Assembly (NCBI GenBank): GCA_900769375.1
Contig: CAAGGN010000004.1
Coordinates: forward strand, 1-11,883
Length of the DNA: 11,883 nucleotides
DNA from: Clostridia bacterium
GTDB lineage: Bacteria > Bacillota > Clostridia > Oscillospirales > Acutalibacteraceae
Direction: 5' to 3'
Below the pieces are notes generated by a model. That model had not been told where the DNA came from. It did no database searches and saw only the letters and a list, made by a program, of their open reading frames with translations. Positions 6,456 to 11,883 of the stretch are shown here, piece after piece; positions within the stretch are counted from its first letter, which is position 1, and each line of letters opens with the position of its first letter. Made by a program: the position numbers and the translations under genes.

Positions 6456-6519
6456 CTTTATATGGTATATATATTTATATTATATATAATATTTAAAGAT
6501 TATTATGGGAGGTAAAAAA

Positions 6520-7857
6520 ATGGCAGAGAAGCATTCCATTGATGCTATATGGGAAGGTATTTGCGAGGAAATTAAAAAACGTGTTCCCGAGGTTACCTTT
6601 AACTGTTTTTTTAAAGATTTAAATCCTATTACTATTGATAACGGCGCCTTTGTTATCTCGGTTAATAACGAATATATGAGAGGTTTTATAGAGGATAACT
6701 ATACTCCTCTTTTAGCCGATGTTATAAATAAATTTTTCGGTATTCCATTTAAACCCCATATCATCTTAGATTCTGATGATGATACTCTGGTTATGGCCGA
6801 GCTTCATAGCGAGGGATTATCTTTTGAGGATTTTTTTACCTTCGATAATTTTATTTTGGGATCAACCAATAGATTTGCTCTTTCTGCCGCAAAAGCCGTT
6901 GCGGAGAAAGAGGAGATAGTTTATAATCCCCTTCTTCTATACGGTCCCTCAGGCGTTGGTAAAACCCACCTTATGCTTGCTATCAAAAACAGAATGAAGC
7001 AGCTTTATCCTAATAAGAAAATTTCTTATGTGCGAAGCGAGGACTTTACAAATCAACTTATGGTGGCCGTTCAGGAAGGTAAGTTGGGTCTTTCTTCTAT
7101 GAATGATTTTCATAAGAAATTCAGAGATTTGGACGTTTTGCTTATTGACGATATTCATTTTATCGCCGGTAAGGAAGCAACTCAGGAGGAATTCTTTAAT
7201 ACCTTCAATACTCTCTACCAAAATAATAAGCAGATAGTAGTAACTCTTGACCGTCCCTTGAAGGAAATCAAAACCCTTGATGATAGAATCAAATCCCGTC
7301 TTTCCGCAGGTCTTACCGCCGATATTTCCTATCCCGATTATGAAACCCGCGTAGGAATTATCAAAGAAAAGGCAAAATCCTGCAATATAGAGCTTGAAGA
7401 TAATTTGGTTTATCATATCGCCGAGAACGTTAAATCAAATACCCGTCAGTTAGAGGGTATTGTTAAAAAACTTCAGGCATATATTTCTATCCAAAATAAA
7501 GTTCCGACCATTGCGGTAGTTCAAAACTATATAAAAGAGGTTATAAACGATTCTCAGCCCGAACCAATTAAGATAGAAACCATTATTTCCGAGGTTGCCA
7601 ATACATATAATGTTTCGGAAAGCGATATTCTTTCTAACCGCCGAACAGCATCTTTAGCCCGTGCCCGTCAGGTAGCAATGTATATTGCCCGTGAAACTAC
7701 GGGGCTATCCTTCAAGCAAATCGGCGAGAATTTCGGTAAGGACCATTCAACCGTTCTTTATAACGTAAGGCAGGTTGAGGAATTTATTTCCGACAAGCCC
7801 TATGAAAAGGCACTCGTTGAAGATATAATTAAAAATTTAAAGAGCAATAACTCTTAA
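6520..7857 (+). CDS. dnaA: Chromosomal replication initiator protein DnaA
   Basis: DnaA binds DnaA boxes at oriC, oligomerises with ATP, opens the duplex and loads the replicative helicase. The 445-residue product is of normal length. Domain I is at about 1-80, followed by a short linker. The AAA+ domain begins near FTFDNFILGSTNRFA and has Walker A GPSGVGKT (142-149) and Walker B LLIDD (207-211). The DNA-binding domain IV ends with the signature helix-turn-helix containing DHSTV (408-412). The domain IV basic-loop helix reads NRRTASLARARQVAMYIARE. The frame extends up to an ATG at 6505, but that codon abuts and precedes the ribosome binding site GGGAGGT (6507-6513), so the ATG at 6520, 7 nt downstream of it, is the start. 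The promoter at 6427-6455 suggests autoregulation. dnaN lies 225 bp downstream. Confidence 0.98.
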   Translation: MAEKHSIDAIWEGICEEIKKRVPEVTFNCFFKDLNPITIDNGAFVISVNNEYMRGFIEDNYTPLLADVINKFFGIPFKPHIILDSDDDTLVMAELHSEGLSFEDFFTFDNFILGSTNRFALSAAKAVAEKEEIVYNPLLLYGPSGVGKTHLMLAIKNRMKQLYPNKKISYVRSEDFTNQLMVAVQEGKLGLSSMNDFHKKFRDLDVLLIDDIHFIAGKEATQEEFFNTFNTLYQNNKQIVVTLDRPLKEIKTLDDRIKSRLSAGLTADISYPDYETRVGIIKEKAKSCNIELEDNLVYHIAENVKSNTRQLEGIVKKLQAYISIQNKVPTIAVVQNYIKEVINDSQPEPIKIETIISEVANTYNVSESDILSNRRTASLARARQVAMYIARETTGLSFKQIGENFGKDHSTVLYNVRQVEEFISDKPYEKALVEDIIKNLKSNNS

Positions 7858-8082
7858 ATTTTGGACAAGTTATCAACACTTTAAATGTTAATTAACACTA
7901 TACTTTTCAACCTCGTGTTAATCTGATATTTTTCAAAAAAAGTTATCCATTTCTATCCAATATTTTATTAACGCCGAAAAGCCGCTTATATAAACAAAAA
8001 ATCGGCTTTTCCACCGTTTCAACCGCATATATTAATACTGATATAAATTTACATTCTTTATATAAAAATCGGAGGAATTTTT
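7858..8082 (+). other. dnaA-dnaN intergenic region: candidate oriC half and dnaN promoter
   Basis: An AT-rich, gene-free gap at the position of the unwinding region in Bacillus subtilis. DnaA-box-like strings, all in one orientation, are TTATCAACA (7870-7878, one mismatch), TTATCCATT (7943-7951, two mismatches), CTATCCAAT (7953-7961) and TTTTCCACC (8007-8015). TTAACAC near 7891 and GTGTTAA near 7915 form an inverted repeat. GAAAAGCCG (7976-7984) and CGGCTTTTC (8003-8011) form a 9-bp stem with an 18-nt AT-rich loop. A possible dnaN promoter is TTCAAC (8018-8023), 18 bp, TATAAA (8042-8047). I could not recognise a clear DnaA-trio series by eye. Origin function is inferred from gene context and boxes. 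Confidence 0.6.
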
Positions 8083-9189
8083 ATGAAATTCACAGTTGAA
8101 CGCTTAGCGCTTTTAGATGCCGTTTCAAAACTTGGCAGAGTTGTAGGACTTAAGACCTCAATGCCCGTTTTAGAAGGTATACTTATGTCGGCAGAGCAGG
8201 GTAAGCTTACCATGGCGGCATATAATCTTGAAATGGGAATGAAAAAGGAAATTTACTGTAATTGCGAAAATGTCGGCGATATTGTAATTAATGCCCGCCT
8301 GCTTTCCGATATTCTCAGAAGAATGAACGGAACTCAGGTAGAAATTGAGGCCGATGAGCGCCTTATGTGTCATATAAGAAGCGGAGAGGCCGTTTTCGAT
8401 ATTATGGGTATGGCAGCTACTGATTTTCCCGAAATGCCTTCTGTGGCTGACGGGGCTAAAATTAAGCTTGACGGCGCTACCTTTATAAATATGGTAAAGG
8501 GTACTATCTTTGCCGTTGCTCCCGTTGAGGGAACCAGACCTATCCTTACGGGTATCAATATCTCTGTTAAAGAGGGCGTTTTGCAGTTTGTTGCCATCGA
8601 CGGCTACCGCCTTGCCATAAGACGTGAAAAGGTTAATATTACCGAAGATATTGATTTTATTGCTTCGGGTAAGGGTATAAATGAGTTTTCAAAACTTATA
8701 AACGAAGAAAGTGAAGAAATTGAAATCACCGTAGGTAAACGCCTTCTTTCTATGAAGATAGACGGATATGTATTTATCTCCCGTCTTATTGAAGGTGAAT
8801 TTGTAAACTATGAGAAAATTATACCCGCTGAGTATAGACAGAAGATTACCATTAATTCCACCGATATTATAAATAGCGTTGAAAGAGTTTCCCTTCTTAT
8901 TAACGATACCTTCTCAACCCCCGTCAGATGCATATTTAACGAGGAGCAGATGGTTATAAGCTGCGCTACCGCTATGGGAAGAGCAACCGAAAAAATCAAT
9001 ATAGTAGTTGAGGGAGATCCCTTTGAGATTGGTATGAACAGTAGATATTTATTAGATGCTTTAAAGGCCTGCGATCAGGGTGATATTGTATTTAAGTTTA
9101 ACGGTCCCAATCTTGGCGTTACCCTTTCTTCCGCTAATGAAGAAAATAAAGATTTCTTATATCTTGTAATGCCTATGAGGTTAAAATAA
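8083..9189 (+). CDS. dnaN: DNA polymerase III beta subunit (sliding clamp)
   Basis: The ring-shaped clamp that tethers DNA polymerase III and many repair proteins to DNA. At 368 residues it has the usual length for three repeated clamp domains. The start MKFTVERLALLDAVSKLGRVVGLKTSMPVLEGI and the end VMPMRLK are typical of DnaN, the latter being the conserved C-terminal M-P-M/V-R tail. The internal segment RPILTGINISV...FVAIDGYRLAIR is the well-conserved start of the second domain. The ATG is preceded by CGGAGG with a 7-nt spacer. The stop codon TAA (9187-9189) overlaps the ATG of the S4-domain gene by one base, so the two are translationally coupled and co-transcribed. Confidence 0.98.
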   Translation: MKFTVERLALLDAVSKLGRVVGLKTSMPVLEGILMSAEQGKLTMAAYNLEMGMKKEIYCNCENVGDIVINARLLSDILRRMNGTQVEIEADERLMCHIRSGEAVFDIMGMAATDFPEMPSVADGAKIKLDGATFINMVKGTIFAVAPVEGTRPILTGINISVKEGVLQFVAIDGYRLAIRREKVNITEDIDFIASGKGINEFSKLINEESEEIEITVGKRLLSMKIDGYVFISRLIEGEFVNYEKIIPAEYRQKITINSTDIINSVERVSLLINDTFSTPVRCIFNEEQMVISCATAMGRATEKINIVVEGDPFEIGMNSRYLLDALKACDQGDIVFKFNGPNLGVTLSSANEENKDFLYLVMPMRLK

Positions 9190-9407
9190 TGAGAGATACT
9201 ATTTCTATAAAAGAGGATTTTATCCGTCTTGACAGCGCTTTAAAGTTTGCGTCACTTGTAGCAACCGGCGGACATGCTAAAATAGTTATCCAAAACGGTG
9301 AGGTTTTGGTAAACGGAGAAGTTTGCGAGCAAAGAGGCAAGAAACTTCGAAACGGAGATACCTTTACCTTTGAAGGAGTTACCGTAAAAGTTAAAAATGA
9401 AGGTTAA
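9189..9407 (+). CDS. yaaA: S4-domain RNA-binding protein (YaaA/RlbA type)
   Basis: A 72-residue protein made almost entirely of one S4 domain (about residues 11-60: FIRLDSALKFASLVATGGHAK, then VLVNGEVCEQRGKKLRNGD). The S4 fold binds structured RNA. The small copy between dnaN and recF is a conserved feature of Bacillota origin regions, known as yaaA in Bacillus subtilis and implicated there in large-subunit ribosome assembly. Its ATG overlaps the dnaN stop codon (TAATG), and its 3' end overlaps recF by 11 bp. No separate ribosome binding site is evident, so expression probably depends on translation of dnaN. The position makes the identification firm even though the protein is short. Confidence 0.9.
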   Translation: MRDTISIKEDFIRLDSALKFASLVATGGHAKIVIQNGEVLVNGEVCEQRGKKLRNGDTFTFEGVTVKVKNEG

Positions 9408-10461
9408 TTCACTAAAATTAAAAAATTTCCGTAATATAGATGAACTCAATTTAGAGTTTAATGAGGGAATGAATGTAATCTGCGGTGAAAATGCCCAAGG
9501 AAAAACCAATATTATAGAGGCGCTATGGCTCTTTACGGGGGCAAAAAGCTTTCGAGGCGCTAAGGATTCGGCTTTTATAAAATTTGGAGAGGAAAAGGGT
9601 GTAACAGAAGCAGAATTCGTTTTCGAGGGAGTTAATAATACGGCGAAAATGGAGTTTTATGATAAGAGAACGGCATTTTTAAATGATAAAAAATTATCCG
9701 CTCCCTCGTCTTTGGCAGGCAATTTTACTGCTATAGTTTTTTCACCCGCCGATTTATCCCTTATTACCGAGGGACCAAGCGAGAGAAGAAAATTTTTAGA
9801 TATAGGAATTGGTCAGCTTTATCCCAACTATATTGGAATTTTAAGAAAATATACCCGCGCGGTTACTCAACGCAACCAAATCATAAAGGATTATAAATAT
9901 GATGCTTCGGTTGCGGTTATGCTGGACGTTTTTGAAAGTGAAATTGCAAATAGCGGCAGAAAAATAATAGAGTATCGCCAAAAATATATAGATATGCTTA
10001 ATAAGTATGTTCCTAAAATATATAATCTGCTTTCAGGGGGCAGGGAAGATATTGTGTCGGTGTATGGCACTAATTGTCCTGCTATAATGTTAGAGGAAAA
10101 ACTGAAGGAGAAGCGCAAGGAGGATACCTATACCTGCGTTACCTCCGTCGGTCCCCACCGTGACGATATAGAGTTTAAGATAAACGGCGTAAACGCCCGT
10201 ACATTTGGCTCGCAGGGACAAAAGAGAAGCGTAGCTTTGACACTTAAACTATCGCAGGCAGAGGTTATTAAGGAAATAACGGGTGAATACCCAATTTGCC
10301 TTCTTGACGACGTTATGAGTGAACTTGACGTGGTAAGGCAGAATTATATCCTTAATCATATTAAGGATTGCCAGTCATTTATAACCTGCTGTGACCCTTC
10401 AAATACGTCGCGGCTTAAAGAAGGCAAAATATTTACAGTTTCGGGAGGAAGGGTGATATAA
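9397..10461 (+). CDS. recF: DNA replication and repair protein RecF
   Basis: RecF is an SMC/ABC-like ATPase that acts with RecO and RecR to load RecA at single-strand gaps. The 354-residue product begins MKVNSLKLKNFRNIDELNLEF and carries Walker A GENAQGKT (30-37), the RecF segment SVGPHRDD (250-257), the signature-like region FGSQGQKRSVALTLKL and Walker B LLDDVMSELD (302-311). All ATPase elements are intact. The ATG lies inside the 3' end of the S4 gene, 11 bp before that gene's end. The nearest GAAGGAG (9372-9378) is 18 bp away, too far for direct initiation, so re-initiation from S4 translation is likely. Its own stop codon overlaps the remB ATG by one base. Confidence 0.97.
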   Translation: MKVNSLKLKNFRNIDELNLEFNEGMNVICGENAQGKTNIIEALWLFTGAKSFRGAKDSAFIKFGEEKGVTEAEFVFEGVNNTAKMEFYDKRTAFLNDKKLSAPSSLAGNFTAIVFSPADLSLITEGPSERRKFLDIGIGQLYPNYIGILRKYTRAVTQRNQIIKDYKYDASVAVMLDVFESEIANSGRKIIEYRQKYIDMLNKYVPKIYNLLSGGREDIVSVYGTNCPAIMLEEKLKEKRKEDTYTCVTSVGPHRDDIEFKINGVNARTFGSQGQKRSVALTLKLSQAEVIKEITGEYPICLLDDVMSELDVVRQNYILNHIKDCQSFITCCDPSNTSRLKEGKIFTVSGGRVI

Positions 10462-10718
10462 TGTATCTTCATCTCGGAAATGCAGTGCTTATAAAAACCG
10501 ATGAGGTTATCGGAATATTTGATTTGGATAATACCACCGTTTCTAAAAAAACAAGAGATTATCTAAATATAAGCGAAAAGAAAAAAGAGGTTATAACCGT
10601 AAGCTATGACCTGCCAAAATCCTTTGTTGTATGCTCAAAGAAAAAGGGTAAGCAAAAGGTTTATTTATCCCAGTTATCTACGGCGACTTTGCAAAAGCGC
10701 TCCGGATATATCGGTTAA
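10461..10718 (+). CDS. remB: RemB/DUF370-family regulator
   Basis: An 85-residue protein starting MYLHLGNAVLIKTDEVIGIFDLDN, the hallmark N-terminus of the extracellular matrix regulator RemB (YaaB, DUF370), a small LytTR-like DNA-binding family. In Bacillus subtilis remB also lies between recF and gyrB, and the protein is linked to activation of biofilm matrix genes. The later segment KSFVVCSKKKGKQKVYLSQL and the end TLQKRSGY are consistent with the family. The ATG shares its first base with the recF stop codon (TAATG). A GGGAGG site lies about 12 bases upstream. It is probably co-transcribed with dnaN-recF. Target genes in this organism are unknown. Confidence 0.88.
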   Translation: MYLHLGNAVLIKTDEVIGIFDLDNTTVSKKTRDYLNISEKKKEVITVSYDLPKSFVVCSKKKGKQKVYLSQLSTATLQKRSGYIG

Positions 10719-10756
10719 AATCAAAAGTTGAAAGTTTAAATTTAAGGAGTTTAAAA

Positions 10757-11883
10757 ATGAGCAACGAAATGAATTTACCTGTAACCGAAAATTATGATGA
10801 AAGTTCGATTCAGGTACTTGAAGGTCTTGAAGCGGTAAGAAAAAGACCGGGTATGTATATCGGCTCAACGGGCGAGAGAGGTCTCCACCACTTAGTGTAT
10901 GAAATAGTGGATAACTCTATTGACGAAGCCCTTGCAGGTTACTGCGATAAAATTGAGGTAGATATTCTTGATGACGGTATTATAAAGGTTACGGATAACG
11001 GACGCGGTATACCCGTTGGTATTAATCCCCAAAAGGGAATTCCCACTGTTACCGTTGTATTTACCATTCTTCACGCAGGCGGTAAGTTTGGCGGCGGCGG
11101 ATATAAGGTATCAGGCGGTCTGCACGGCGTAGGCGCCTCGGTTGTTAACGCCCTTTCTAACTGGCTTGAGGTTGAAGTAAGGGACGGTAAAAATGTTTAT
11201 AAGCAAAGATATGAAAAGGGTAATATCGTTTCCGACCTTGAAATAATAGGCGAAACCAACGAAACAGGTACCACAGTTACCTTTAAGCCCGATCCAACTA
11301 TCTTTACCGATACTACTACCTATGATTATGATATTCTCCTTAACCGTCTTCGCGAGCAGGCATTTTTAAATGCAGGCATCAGAGTAATTTTAACCGATAA
11401 GCGCGAGGATTCTCTCACGAAGGACCGTCAGGACGATTTGTGCTTTGAAGGCGGTATTAAATCCTACGTTGAGTATCTCTTGGCAGGTATGAAGAAGGAG
11501 TCCCTTATTAACGACGTTATCTATCTTTCGGGCTCTAAAAAGGAAGAAACCGCAGAAATTGCGCTTTTATGGTCCACAGCATACGATAATAAGGTACTTT
11601 CCTTTGCAAATACTTTACATACTATTGACGGCGGTACCCACGAACAAGCATTCAGACAGACCGTTACAAGAGTTGTAAATAAATACGCCCACGATTTTAA
11701 AAAGCTTAAGGAATCAAGTGATAACCTTAAGGGCGACGATATTATGGAAGGTCTTGTAGCCGTTGTTTCGGTTAAGCTTTCCGATGCTCAGTTTGAATCC
11801 CAGACCAAAGCAAAGCTTGGTAATACCTCTATAGGTCAGCTTGTAAGGGATATAGTAAACGACCAACTTTATAAGTACCTCGA
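10757..11883 (+). CDS. gyrB: DNA gyrase subunit B, N-terminal part (cut by window edge)
   Basis: The first 375 codons of GyrB, the ATPase subunit of gyrase, which introduces negative supercoils using ATP. The GHKL ATPase domain is complete: E49 and N53 in YEIVDNSIDEAL, DNGRGIP (80-86), and the ATP-lid region GGLHGVGASVVNALS (120-134). The transducer domain follows with IDGGTHEQAFR. The opening SIQVLEGLEAVRKRPGMYIGS is diagnostic of type II topoisomerase B subunits, and the position after remB favours gyrase over ParE. The ATG has AAGGAG (10744-10749) 7 nt upstream. A 38-bp gap separates it from remB without a visible terminator, so read-through is likely. The toprim and C-terminal domains lie beyond the right edge. 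Confidence 0.97.
   Translation, partial: MSNEMNLPVTENYDESSIQVLEGLEAVRKRPGMYIGSTGERGLHHLVYEIVDNSIDEALAGYCDKIEVDILDDGIIKVTDNGRGIPVGINPQKGIPTVTVVFTILHAGGKFGGGGYKVSGGLHGVGASVVNALSNWLEVEVRDGKNVYKQRYEKGNIVSDLEIIGETNETGTTVTFKPDPTIFTDTTTYDYDILLNRLREQAFLNAGIRVILTDKREDSLTKDRQDDLCFEGGIKSYVEYLLAGMKKESLINDVIYLSGSKKEETAEIALLWSTAYDNKVLSFANTLHTIDGGTHEQAFRQTVTRVVNKYAHDFKKLKESSDNLKGDDIMEGLVAVVSVKLSDAQFESQTKAKLGNTSIGQLVRDIVNDQLYKYL

Noticed and set aside
6505..6519. Upstream ATG of dnaA adding five residues
   Set aside because: The Shine-Dalgarno sequence GGGAGGT lies just after this codon, so it cannot serve it; it serves the ATG at 6520.
6949..7416. 155-codon minus-strand frame inside dnaA
   Set aside because: It is antisense to the AAA+ core of dnaA, which is unquestionably coding. 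I found no ribosome binding site or family resemblance.
1..11883. CRISPR array, tRNA, rRNA, transposase, prophage, toxin-antitoxin or defence genes
   Set aside because: No regular repeat-spacer pattern, no cloverleaf-like sequence with a CCA or TTCRANY arm, and no protein of these classes was found on reading both strands.

Overview
The window reads as the replication-origin region of a low-to-moderate GC Bacillota chromosome, most likely an uncultured Clostridia lineage (Oscillospiraceae/Ruminococcaceae-like). The basis is the gene order dnaA - dnaN - S4-domain gene (yaaA type) - recF - remB - gyrB, a SpoVB-type flippase, strong AGGAGG-like ribosome binding sites, and a dnaA promoter carrying a consensus DnaA box. 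No species call can be made from the sequence alone.

Left arm (1-5459). A truncated rarA/mgsA-type AAA+ gene leaves the window on the minus strand. Diverging from it is a SpoVB-like polysaccharide/lipid flippase gene (plus). A GC-rich intergenic stretch follows, holding a MITE-like structured repeat with perfect 13-bp terminal inverted repeats, a second small hairpin and a terminator. Two minus-strand genes come next: a long-form CofE-family (F420-0:glutamate ligase-like) protein of unknown role, and a divergent EF-G paralogue with altered GTPase motifs. Each has its own sigma-A-like promoter and terminator. Except for the flippase gene, the left-arm genes point away from the origin.

Origin and right arm (5460-11883). 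A promoter region separates the EF-G paralogue from a small exported protein of unknown function, which has its own terminator. dnaA follows, with a DnaA box (TGTGGATAA) inside the 17-bp spacer of its promoter. This points to autoregulation and to one half of a bipartite oriC. The dnaA-dnaN gap (225 bp) holds degenerate DnaA boxes, a hairpin and AT-rich DNA. dnaN, the S4 gene, recF and remB are joined by stop/start overlaps and read as one translationally coupled unit. gyrB follows after 38 bp with its own ribosome binding site and runs off the right edge.

Together the right-arm genes supply origin firing (DnaA), the sliding clamp (DnaN), gap repair (RecF), a matrix/biofilm-type regulator (RemB) and gyrase. 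The rpmH-rnpA-yidC-jag block often found left of dnaA in Bacillota is absent, and the exported protein and EF-G paralogue take its place. I see no CRISPR array, tRNA, rRNA, transposase or prophage gene, and no convincing new multi-gene system. The best leads are the intergenic repeat, the motif-degenerate EF-G, the orphan CofE-like protein and the exported protein next to dnaA.
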